From Actinomycetota bacterium (GTDB lineage: Bacteria; Actinomycetota; Actinomycetes; Nanopelagicales; Nanopelagicaceae), in NCBI GenBank assembly GCA_947377725.1, contig CANCGX010000022.1:1-15424 (forward strand): 15,424 nt of DNA. Reading direction: 5' to 3'. The position numbers were made by a program, and so were the translations under genes. Below are positions 6,445 to 12,614 of the stretch, one piece after another; positions within the stretch are counted from its first letter, which is position 1, and each line of letters opens with the position of its first letter. Under the pieces are notes generated by a model. The model ran no database searches. It saw nothing but the letters and a program-made list of their open reading frames with translations, and was not told the DNA's origin.

Positions 6445-7740
6445 CTTCTCTTTCAGAAAACTCTCTTTGCAACCATCCATGCAGAAGTAATACATCTTTC
6501 CTTCGTACTCTACTGATGCGGGGGCATCGTCCTTTCGGACCTGCATTCCACAAACTGGGTCTTGGGCGAATTCCCCATCATCACTCGCATCACGACTCTT
6601 ATAGAGCCAGAATACAAGTGCAAACACAAGCAAAAAGAAGATGTCGAGAATCGTTGTGTAGTTCCAACCAATGCGACTCATGCCCATATCGCGATGACTA
6701 TCGGAGGGAACTAGATTGAGGAGCGAGAAAATCCCTTGAGTTATAAGGCCGCTGAGACTCATAATGCCCCAGAAGAGAAAACTCATGCGAAGTGCAATTT
6801 TATTGCCATAATATTTTCGGTAGATCATCACGAGTGGGAATGCAAGTAAATCTGCAAATATAAATGCAATCACTCCGCCAAATGTTATTCCGGCATGCCA
6901 GAGAGCAGCCGCTAAGGGAACATTGCCTACAGAACAAACAAAACTTATAAATGCCAAAAACGGGCCGATGATTGCGTTCTCAACTGCAGAGAGAAATCCA
7001 TGGTTGGAAATAAGGAGTGATTGCCAAAATGAAAATGGAACGACTGTAGCTGCAAGGCCCGCAACGATAAATCCGATAACCAACTCTTTGCGGAGCATGA
7101 TGAAATCGCCCATTGTGTAACCTGCGGCGCTTACCCAATTCGACTTCTTACTCCATTTGTTACCTGAACCTTCCACTGAACCCATACCTGCCGTTGAACC
7201 CATGCCCACCGATGTGTTTTCATCGGCCATGGAGAGCATCGTCAATCCAGAAGTTGGAGCCATAAATGCAGGATTCTTTCCATCTTTTGCTAACTCATCA
7301 TTCCGAACCTGATTGATCATCTTTTCGGAAATAACACGTGGCAAAGTAATTGCCAACAAAATAATCATCACGGCTCCACCAACGAATTCAGCTACTGCAA
7401 ACTGCCATCCCAGCATCAGCCACAAAACAATTCCTAATTCGATGACAAGGTTGGTACTTGCGAACATAAAGATCATTGAGGTTGTGAAGTCTGCGCCTTT
7501 GATGAATATCGAACGGCCCAAAGCTGACGCTGCATACGAACACGAAGAGGAGACCATGCCAAAGAATGATGCTTTTCCGATAGCACGTACATCACGTCTG
7601 CCTAAGGATGACTCCATAGACTTTCTTGTTACGAAGGCTTGCACCACTCCCGAGAGAGTGAATCCAAGAATAAGAGCCCAGAAGGTGTGGAAAAACATCC
7701 ACCAACCTTCGGCTAAGCCGCTTGTTATCTTTTCCATCAC
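6433..7740 (-). CDS. ArsP-type permease fused to a C-terminal YHS metal-binding domain
   Basis: The N-terminal 380 residues are a permease of the ArsP_1 (former DUF318) family, made of two homologous halves. The first half carries SSSCSYAASALGRSIF (64-79) and the second SFVCSVGNVPLAAALWHAG (266-284), each with a membrane cysteine (67 and 269). Between them lies a hydrophilic loop (about 137-208) rich in Met, Gly and Ser. Eight or more hydrophobic segments are visible. Residues 393-432 form a YHS domain (DPVCGMQV, YYFCMDGCKESF) with three cysteines (397, 420, 424). ArsP transports organoarsenicals and YHS domains bind soft metals, so efflux of a metal or metalloid is likely; the substrate is inference. 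The GTG at 7740 has TATCGT seven bases upstream; an ATG at 7737 is the alternative. Confidence 0.85.
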   Translation of the reverse strand: MMEKITSGLAEGWWMFFHTFWALILGFTLSGVVQAFVTRKSMESSLGRRDVRAIGKASFFGMVSSSCSYAASALGRSIFIKGADFTTSMIFMFASTNLVIELGIVLWLMLGWQFAVAEFVGGAVMIILLAITLPRVISEKMINQVRNDELAKDGKNPAFMAPTSGLTMLSMADENTSVGMGSTAGMGSVEGSGNKWSKKSNWVSAAGYTMGDFIMLRKELVIGFIVAGLAATVVPFSFWQSLLISNHGFLSAVENAIIGPFLAFISFVCSVGNVPLAAALWHAGITFGGVIAFIFADLLAFPLVMIYRKYYGNKIALRMSFLFWGIMSLSGLITQGIFSLLNLVPSDSHRDMGMSRIGWNYTTILDIFFLLVFALVFWLYKSRDASDDGEFAQDPVCGMQVRKDDAPASVEYEGKMYYFCMDGCKESFLKEKANP

Positions 7741-7747
7741 CTAAAGA

Positions 7748-7753
7748 ACGATA
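7748..7753 (-). promoter_or_regulatory. -10 element of the permease gene, leaderless type
   Basis: On the minus strand TATCGT is followed by seven bases (tctttag) and the GTG at 7740. The 22-bp repeats lie directly upstream of this promoter. Confidence 0.45.
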
Positions 7754-7777
7754 CGCCTATTTTTCACTTTGTTTTCC

Positions 7778-7843
7778 AGGATTGCTCGCTGAACATCGCT
7801 GGATTACTCGTTGATCGTCGATGGATTACTCGTTGGCTAGGCG
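7778..7843. repeat. Three imperfect 22-bp tandem repeats upstream of the permease promoter
   Basis: Plus-strand units are aggattgctcgctgaacatc + gc, tggattactcgttgatcgtc + ga, and tggattactcgttggctagg + cg. Units two and three share their first 14 bases. They begin just past the hpf stop and lie at about -38 to -103 from the predicted permease start site. The middle unit contains a partly palindromic TCGTTGATCGTCGA (10 of 14 positions symmetric). A regulator binding role is inference. Confidence 0.8.
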
Positions 7844-7844
7844 T

Positions 7845-8186
7845 TTATTCATTAACGACGCGTTCGCGCAGCGTTTCACGAGCATAATCTTTATCACGTT
7901 CGTGGATCTTTCGGATTTGAAGTTCGACTGCAGCAACTGCCTTATCGAAAGCCGCCAAGTCATTAAAACCCTCACCATCGGCGCGCATGAAGGGGCCACT
8001 TCCATGAGTAGTAAGAACAACCGAATGGGAGCTCTTTCCATGATGTGGATTGGCTTCATGTTTAATTTCAACTTTAAATTCGTCTAGCTTCACTCCAAAT
8101 CTCAAAAGACTTTCTAATTTTTCTTTTGCTATTCCTCGGAAATCTTCAGCCAAGTCGGCATTCCTAGAATGAAAAACGATCTGCAT
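7845..8186 (-). CDS. hpf: Short ribosome hibernation-promoting factor (HPF/RaiA family)
   Basis: HPF/RaiA (sigma-54 modulation) proteins bind the 30S decoding region and stabilise idle ribosomes. The 113 residues MQIVFHSRNADLAEDFRG... show the family pattern: a beta strand, a helix (about 13-29, EDFRGIAKEKLESLLRF), the strand FKVEIKHEANP (37-47), a strand SHSVVLTTHGSG, and the acidic helix DLAAFDKAVAAVELQIRKI (76-94). The long-form C-terminal dimerisation domain of many actinobacterial HPFs is absent, so this is the short type. I chose the ATG at 8186 because GGGAG lies about six bases upstream. ATG 8198 and TTG 8240 are possible longer starts, but the latter falls inside a hairpin stem. The gene is preceded by a strong hairpin. 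Confidence 0.88.
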   Translation of the reverse strand: MQIVFHSRNADLAEDFRGIAKEKLESLLRFGVKLDEFKVEIKHEANPHHGKSSHSVVLTTHGSGPFMRADGEGFNDLAAFDKAVAAVELQIRKIHERDKDYARETLRERVVNE

Positions 8187-8214
8187 TGTTGCTCCCATCT
8201 CGTTACCTAAAACG

Positions 8215-8248
8215 GTACTCCCCTGCAAGTGCTCCTGCAAGGGAGTAC
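8215..8248 (-). terminator. Strong hairpin between the histone-like gene and hpf
   Basis: Inverted repeat with 8 pairs (GTACTCCC / GGGAGTAC), one mismatch and 4 more pairs (TGCA), loop of 8 bases. Read on the minus strand the stem is followed by CG and TTTT. It should end transcription of the gene at 8304-8897, or act as a 5' leader structure of hpf if transcription reads through; hpf starts 29 bases after the stem. Confidence 0.65.
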
Positions 8249-8303
8249 GGAATATATTTCGTCACTTTGATGACCCGCGCCTAACTTTGCGGGCTTGTGG
8301 AGA

Positions 8304-8897
8304 TTACGCCTTGAGGCGTAGACGCATGCGGGGTTTTGTTAGTGTTCGATTTACTTTTCTCGCAACCTTCGTTGCAGACTTTTTTGCCGCACTTTTGACT
8401 GCTGCTTTCTTAGCAGTGACCTTCTTTACAACTGCTTGCTTAACTGTACGAGGACTGTTTGCCACCGTTGCAGGTGTTGCCTTCGCAACCTTGCTCTTCG
8501 TTCTCGCATTAACTTTCTTCGCACTACTTCTAGAAACCGTGGAATTGGCTTTTTTGGAAGCGGCACTTTTGCTAGAAACTTTCTTGACTGCAACTTTCTT
8601 TACCGCAACTTTCTTTACCGCAACTTTCTTCACGGGCGCTTTGCTTCCATCAACGGGTGGCGTCACAACGGAAGCTAGGGGCGCTACCGGGGTTAACGCT
8701 GTTACAGGTGACGTGACTGTGTTGATATCAATTGGTGGTGTTGCATCAGCTGCAATGGCCGATTCAACGGAAACTGCCCCCAATGAAATAGCGAGCGCAG
8801 TGAGGGCGATAGAACTCTTTCGCATCATCGCGGACTGAGACGATGGAGACGACTGAGAAGACGAACTGGACTTAAACGCATTCGAGGATCTATTCAT
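8304..8897 (-). CDS. Exported protein with histone-H1-like Lys/Ala/Val tail
   Basis: The 197-residue product begins with a Ser-rich stretch (1-23). A typical signal peptide follows (MMRK then a hydrophobic core 29-43), with an AIA-type cleavage site near 49-50. A Pro/Thr/Val linker (51-85) leads into a strongly basic tail. From residue 86 to 197 I count 37 Lys/Arg and no acidic residue; the first part is KKVAV repeated four times (90-107), then SAASKKA, SSAKKVNA and VKKVTAKKAAVKSAAKKS motifs like histone H1 or AlgP-type tails. Such tails bind DNA or other polyanions such as wall polymers. The signal peptide points to the cell surface rather than the nucleoid. The true start may be ATG 8828 or 8825, which would remove the Ser-rich stretch. 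The function is unknown. Confidence 0.8.
   Translation of the reverse strand: MNRSSNAFKSSSSSQSSPSSQSAMMRKSSIALTALAISLGAVSVESAIAADATPPIDINTVTSPVTALTPVAPLASVVTPPVDGSKAPVKKVAVKKVAVKKVAVKKVSSKSAASKKANSTVSRSSAKKVNARTKSKVAKATPATVANSPRTVKQAVVKKVTAKKAAVKSAAKKSATKVARKVNRTLTKPRMRLRLKA
8577..8636. repeat. 15-bp tandem repeat encoding the KKVAV tract
   Basis: Four 15-bp units on the plus strand, aactttctttaccgc type: 8577-8591, 8592-8606 and 8607-8621 (the last two identical) and 8622-8636 (degenerate end). Each unit encodes five residues of the basic tail on the minus strand, so copy number changes would keep the frame. Confidence 0.9.
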
Positions 8898-8903
8898 ATG
8901 TAT

Positions 8904-8921
8904 CTACTTTCTCTACTTTCT
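8904..8921. repeat. 9-bp direct repeat before the histone-like gene
   Basis: Two perfect tandem copies of ctactttct (agaaagtag on the minus strand), starting seven bases from the ATG at 8897. They occupy the ribosome-binding and promoter region. The rest of the divergent spacer up to 9051 shows no clear -10/-35 pair, apart from TGTAAT at 9034-9039 facing the ABC permease gene. Confidence 0.7.
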
Positions 8922-9051
8922 CTAGATGTAGGTGTGGCTTGGTGCTGCCAGATGATTTGCGAGGTTTCGTGAACCCCACGGCGCGAATATTTGCTCTAAC
9001 CAAGACTCGATGAAGGGGCAAAAGCGCAAACTGTGTAATTCACACCCGTAG

Positions 9052-10005
9052 ATGGCACACTTACGCACTATGGCTGGAAAAGTGAATGCGAGCGCAAGCG
9101 GGGAGGACTCTCCTACCTCACGCCCTTCCACCACTTTTGTTCCAGTTTCACGCGTCCAAGTTTTTGAACCTCACCGTGCCTCATTGCCTCCAATTGGTGC
9201 CTACATGCGCGAATTCTGGGCCCGCAAGCGCTTCTCCCTTGAATTAGCTCGCTTCGCTGATAAAGCCGAATACCTCGATAGCAACCTTGGAAAAGTCTGG
9301 CTCGTCCTCAACCCGTTGCTGTTGGCTTTCGTTTACTTCCTGCTCGTCACTGTTCTTCGCGGCGGCTCAGATAAAGCCAGCGGATTCACAACACTTGCCC
9401 ACATCTTGATTGGGCTATTCACCTTTTACTTTGCTCAAAATGTCATCAGCGATGGTGCTCAATCCATCACACAAGGTGGCCGCTTGATTCTCAACCAAGC
9501 TTTTCCTCGCACACTTCTGCCGCTCTCTTCTGCAATTCGATCCTTCTGGCAGTACCTACCTACCATTCCCGTATACGTCACTGTCGTCATACTTGGAAAG
9601 ATATTTATCCCCAAAGCTGACATTCATATCTTTAGTTGGGCCCTGCTCTGGATTCCATATGTAACGCTCTGCCTTGCTGTGACAGCATTTGGAATGGCGC
9701 TCATATTTGCAACGATGAACGTTTACTTCCGTGACACATCAAAGCTTCTCTCCTACACAACCAGAATCTGGCTCTACGGGTCTCCTGTTCTATGGCTTCC
9801 CGAGATGCTGCACGGCTGGCATCGAATAATTTTGTATCTCAATCCTCTTGGACCAGCTCTTTCTGCAACATCTGAAATCTGGATTCGTGGGCATGCACCA
9901 ACCCTTGCGCAACTCATCGGACTACTCGCCTGGGCAATCGTGGCGATGTTCTTCGGTGGTTACTTCTTTATTTCAAGGGAGCGTGATTTCGCTGTCCGCA
10001 TCTAA
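9052..10005 (+). CDS. wzm: ABC-2 type polysaccharide exporter, permease subunit (Wzm/TagG-like)
   Basis: A 317-residue integral membrane protein with a long hydrophilic N-terminus (1-80). An amphipathic region follows (FARFADKAEYLDSNLGKVW type, as in Wzm/TagG), then six hydrophobic segments at about 83-102, 115-133, 168-187, 195-220, 238-252 and 285-307. The VYFRDT stretch (224-229) and the YLNPLGP motif (262-268) are typical of the ABC-2 polysaccharide exporter family. With the ATPase that follows it would export a lipid-linked surface glycan. The downstream sugar-nucleotide genes support this. The start is uncertain: ATG 9052 and ATG 9070 are both possible, and neither has a good ribosome binding site. 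It ends with DFAVRI, which recurs at the start of the next gene. Confidence 0.9.
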   Translation: MAHLRTMAGKVNASASGEDSPTSRPSTTFVPVSRVQVFEPHRASLPPIGAYMREFWARKRFSLELARFADKAEYLDSNLGKVWLVLNPLLLAFVYFLLVTVLRGGSDKASGFTTLAHILIGLFTFYFAQNVISDGAQSITQGGRLILNQAFPRTLLPLSSAIRSFWQYLPTIPVYVTVVILGKIFIPKADIHIFSWALLWIPYVTLCLAVTAFGMALIFATMNVYFRDTSKLLSYTTRIWLYGSPVLWLPEMLHGWHRIILYLNPLGPALSATSEIWIRGHAPTLAQLIGLLAWAIVAMFFGGYFFISRERDFAVRI

Positions 10006-10072
10006 ATCGCCTTCAGGTTCATCTTCTAAAAAGATGTTAATTGATATGCCAGATGATTTGGCTGTCCGCATC
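9985..10072 (+). repeat. 18-base direct repeat at the exporter gene junction
   Basis: GATTTcGCTGTCCGCATC (9985-10002) and GATTTgGCTGTCCGCATC (10055-10072) match at 17 of 18 positions, 70 bases apart, and similarity extends a few bases on either side. In the first copy it encodes the permease C-terminus (DFAVRI, stop) and in the second the ATPase N-terminus (DLAVRIEDL). Confidence 0.85.
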
Positions 10073-10825
10073 GAAGACTTGTCGATTACATACAAGATCA
10101 ACGTTGATACAAAAAAGACTTTGAAGAATGCTGTCATGCGCGCAAGCAAAGGCGAGAAAGTTCGTATGCGTACCGTTGAAGCGGTAAAGCATATGAATCT
10201 TGATATTCCTCATGGCTCAGTACTTGGAATCGTTGGCGCAAATGGCGCTGGCAAATCAACGCTGATGCGTTCGATTGCTGGAATCTTGCCTCCATCCGAA
10301 GGCCGCATCACGGTCAATGGAAAGATTTCTACTCTGCTCGCCCTTGGCGTTGGGTTCAATCCAGCACTTTCAGGTCGTGACAACATCATCCTTGGTGGCC
10401 TTGCATCTGGTCTTACAAAAGATGAAATTGCAGATAAAACAGATGAGATTGCTCGATTTGCCGATCTTCCAGATGGCTTCATTGATATGCCAGTCCGCAC
10501 GTATTCATCGGGCATGTATGGACGTGTTGCATTCGCAGTTGCCGTTGCCATGACGCCCGATATTTTGCTTTTGGATGAGGCGCTTTCAGCCGGCGACGCA
10601 GCGTTCAAGGAGAAATCATTCCTTCGCATGCGTGAATTAGTTCAAGAAGCCCGCACTATTGTGATTGTTTCCCATGCTCTTCAGACCGTTAAAGACCTTT
10701 GTACCCATGCAATCTGGATGCATAAAGGCGAGATTTTGGCTAAAGGTGAAGCGGGCGCAATCACCGAGAAGTATTTGGAATTCCTACAAGTAGGAACACT
10801 TCCCTCAAATCTTGAAGATTTCTAG
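10034..10825 (+). CDS. wzt: ABC-type polysaccharide exporter, ATPase subunit (Wzt/TagH-like)
   Basis: The 263-residue nucleotide-binding subunit has Walker A GANGAGKST (68-76), the signature YSSGMYGRV (157-165) typical of the Wzt/TagH subfamily, Walker B ILLLDEALSAGD (177-188) and the switch His in IVSHA (211-215). An N-terminal segment before the P-loop with KKTLKNAVMR is also typical of Wzt/TagH. The C-terminal carbohydrate-binding domain of some Wzt proteins is absent; the size matches the short actinobacterial type. It follows the permease after 28 bases. The ATG at 10034 lacks a good ribosome binding site. A GTG at 9983, in the same frame and overlapping the permease end, would add 17 residues. 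Confidence 0.92.
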   Translation: MLIDMPDDLAVRIEDLSITYKINVDTKKTLKNAVMRASKGEKVRMRTVEAVKHMNLDIPHGSVLGIVGANGAGKSTLMRSIAGILPPSEGRITVNGKISTLLALGVGFNPALSGRDNIILGGLASGLTKDEIADKTDEIARFADLPDGFIDMPVRTYSSGMYGRVAFAVAVAMTPDILLLDEALSAGDAAFKEKSFLRMRELVQEARTIVIVSHALQTVKDLCTHAIWMHKGEILAKGEAGAITEKYLEFLQVGTLPSNLEDF

Positions 10826-10855
10826 CCTGGAAGTTTTTTTTAGCCTTCACATCAT

Positions 10856-10861
10856 TAAGAT
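10856..10861 (+). promoter_or_regulatory. -10 element of the glycosyltransferase gene, leaderless type
   Basis: TAAGAT followed by six bases (tcattc) and the GTG at 10868; no ribosome binding site. It supports GTG 10868 over the in-frame ATG at 10883. A run of eight T lies 18 bases upstream (10834-10841), perhaps the end of the exporter transcript, but I see no good hairpin before it. Confidence 0.6.
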
Positions 10862-10867
10862 TCATTC

Positions 10868-11953
10868 GTGGCATCTACTCCAATGAAATCCGTGGCAATC
10901 TTGACGAGCGCCGACGATGTGACAGATGCTCGCTTACATCGCTTGAGTAACGCACTCCTTAAAGGTGGCTTCCACGTTGAAGTACGAGCTTTAGGTGAAA
11001 TAAAAAATGCTCCTGCTGGTGTCACGTTTTTCAGAGCACCCGGAAAGAAAAATTTTACCGGACGCCTTCTTCGCGATTTTCTGCTGCCGCTGTCAACGAG
11101 CGCAGATATCTGGATTGTCGTCGCACCAGATCTCCTTCCGCCGGCATGGCTCTTTGCAAAAATTCGAGGCAAGAAGATCGTTGCCGATGTTCACGAAGAT
11201 TATGTTCAACTTCTGAAAGATCGTGCATGGGCGAAAGGTTTTGTCGGGATGAGCGCAAAATTTGTGGCGCGCTTAGCTACAAAATTAGCTGCCTCATCGG
11301 ATATGACGTCGGTTGCCGATGCTCAAGTTCCACCGTTCAACGCTAAGAAGAGGATTGTTGTACGCAACTTGCCAGATACTTCCCTGTTAACGGTTAGCGA
11401 AAATCTTTCATCCATACCTACTGCAATTTATATTGGTGATGTACGGAAGTCCCGCGGAATATTTACAATTCTTGAATCCGCCGAGAAAGCTCATGGTTGG
11501 AGATTTGAGATTGTCGGAAATATTGCACCATTAGATCTAGATGCAATCGAAAATTGGAAAGCGACATCACCGGCTGCTTCGCGAGTAACTTTTCATGGAC
11601 GATTGGCTCCCAAAGATTCATGGAAGTTCGCAAAAGATGCTTGGGTTGGATTAACGCTTTTAGAATCAACGCCTGCATTTATCGAAGCCGTTCCAAGTAA
11701 GCTCTATGAATATATGAGTGCAGGGCTTGCAACGATCTCAACACCACTACCCCGGTGCATCGAACTTGTTGAGAAAAGCCAAGGCGGCAAGATTGCAGCC
11801 TCCAGTTCAGCTGTTGCAGAAATCCTTGATCATTGGCAATCGCATCCAGATGAGATTCGTGCCATACGCAGCCAGGCAAAGATGTGGGCCGATTCAAACC
11901 TCGATAGCGAGCGTGAGTATGGCGCTTTTGTTGAGGGAGTCACCTCTCTCTAG
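10868..11953 (+). CDS. Glycosyltransferase, GT4-like (GT-B fold)
   Basis: The 361-residue protein has a two-domain GT-B plan. The N-terminal acceptor half contains SVAILTSADDVTDARLHRLS (8-27) and VADVHEDY (105-112), a motif common in GT4 enzymes. The C-terminal donor half starts near AIYIGDVRKSRGI (186-198) and contains FHGRLAP (242-248) and the sugar-nucleotide-binding motif PSKLYEYMSAG (276-286) with the Glu typical of retaining GT4 enzymes. No membrane span is seen, so it likely acts at the inner membrane face on a lipid-linked acceptor. Its place between an exporter and sugar-nucleotide genes suggests that it adds a residue to the exported glycan. Donor and acceptor cannot be read from the sequence. 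The GTG start is supported by the -10 hexamer upstream. Confidence 0.87.
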   Translation: MASTPMKSVAILTSADDVTDARLHRLSNALLKGGFHVEVRALGEIKNAPAGVTFFRAPGKKNFTGRLLRDFLLPLSTSADIWIVVAPDLLPPAWLFAKIRGKKIVADVHEDYVQLLKDRAWAKGFVGMSAKFVARLATKLAASSDMTSVADAQVPPFNAKKRIVVRNLPDTSLLTVSENLSSIPTAIYIGDVRKSRGIFTILESAEKAHGWRFEIVGNIAPLDLDAIENWKATSPAASRVTFHGRLAPKDSWKFAKDAWVGLTLLESTPAFIEAVPSKLYEYMSAGLATISTPLPRCIELVEKSQGGKIAASSSAVAEILDHWQSHPDEIRAIRSQAKMWADSNLDSEREYGAFVEGVTSL

Positions 11954-11967
11954 CAGTGTGGTCTGAC

Positions 11968-11973
11968 TAGAAT
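11968..11973 (+). promoter_or_regulatory. -10 element of the acetyltransferase gene, leaderless type
   Basis: TAGAAT (five of six bases of TATAAT) followed by six bases (gtccat) and the GTG at 11980. An ATG overlapping at 11978 is out of frame and meets a stop at once, so the GTG is the start. This is the clearest promoter of the window and probably drives the four-gene sugar pathway block. Confidence 0.7.
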
Positions 11974-11979
11974 GTCCAT

Positions 11980-12573
11980 GTGACCGTACGTATCGCTCCC
12001 GGAGCAGACATTGATCCCACAGCAGTAATTGGTGATGGAAGTTCTGTCTGGCATTTAGCTCAAGTTCGCGACAATGCTCAACTCGGAACAAATTGCATCA
12101 TAGGTCGAGGCGCCTACATTGGTAGTGGCGCAATCTTGGGCGATAACTGCAAAGTTCAAAACTACGCACTTGTCTACGAGCCAGCAAAGTTAGGTAACGG
12201 AGTCTTTATCGGACCCGCAGTTGTTTTAACCAATGATCACTTTCCACGTGCCGTAAATCCAGATGGATCGCTGAAAAGCGCATCTGATTGGGATGCCGTT
12301 GGCGTCACTATCGGAGATGGGGCATCTATTGGAGCTCGAGCAGTCTGTGTTGCGCCAGTCACTATCGGAGCCTGGGCGCTTGTCGCAGCAGGAGCTGTAG
12401 TCACCAAAGACGTTCCCGAATACGCCCTTGTGGCAGGAGTCCCAGCAAAACGCATCCGTTGGGTGGGTCGCGAAGGCCTTCCGCTCGAGGAAATCGGCGA
12501 TAATCGCTTCCGTTGTCCTGTAAGTGGAGCAACGTACAAAGAGGTAAGTCCAGAAAAGCTTGTTCAAGAATAG
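11980..12573 (+). CDS. wbpD: UDP-2-acetamido-3-amino-2,3-dideoxy-glucuronate N-acetyltransferase (WbpD/WlbB-like)
   Basis: A left-handed beta-helix acyltransferase of 197 residues, with hexapeptide repeats through most of the protein (IGDGSSVWH, IIGRGAYIGSGAILGDNC, VTIGDGASIGARAVC, VTIGAWALVAAGAVVTKDV). The TNDHFPRA loop (84-91) and the ending VPEYALVAGVPAKRIRWVG (145-163) are characteristic of the WbpD/WlbB group. These enzymes use acetyl-CoA to acetylate the 3-amino group of UDP-GlcNAc3NA, the last step to UDP-GlcNAc3NAcA, in the cytoplasm as trimers. The neighbours (WbpE-, WbpB- and WbpA-like) fit this exact pathway. Another 3-amino sugar as substrate is possible. The start is set by the -10 hexamer six bases before the GTG. 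Confidence 0.87.
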   Translation: MTVRIAPGADIDPTAVIGDGSSVWHLAQVRDNAQLGTNCIIGRGAYIGSGAILGDNCKVQNYALVYEPAKLGNGVFIGPAVVLTNDHFPRAVNPDGSLKSASDWDAVGVTIGDGASIGARAVCVAPVTIGAWALVAAGAVVTKDVPEYALVAGVPAKRIRWVGREGLPLEEIGDNRFRCPVSGATYKEVSPEKLVQE

Positions 12574-12602
12574 ATAGAGAATTAACGAAAACGAATGAAA
12601 CG

Positions 12603-12609
12603 AAAAGGA
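12603..12609 (+). promoter_or_regulatory. Ribosome binding site of the aminotransferase gene
   Basis: AAAAGGA, five bases before the ATG at 12615. It decides this start against longer in-frame options that would overlap the preceding gene (frame open from 12513). Confidence 0.65.
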
Positions 12610-12614
12610 CTGAA

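Noticed and set aside
7778..7843. CRISPR array
   Set aside because: The 22-bp units are directly adjacent without spacers and diverge; no cas gene is present.
8305..8320. TACGCCT / AGGCGTA inverted repeat at the end of the histone-like gene
   Set aside because: Seven pairs but only a two-base loop and no T-tract; it encodes the last residues (LRLKA) and the stronger hairpin at 8215-8248 is the better terminator.
8287..8838. 183-residue plus-strand frame rich in Phe, Leu, Thr and Ala
   Set aside because: It is the complement of the Lys/Ala-rich tail gene; Lys codons read backwards give Phe/Leu. The minus-strand product has a signal peptide and a good domain logic, so the plus frame is a shadow.
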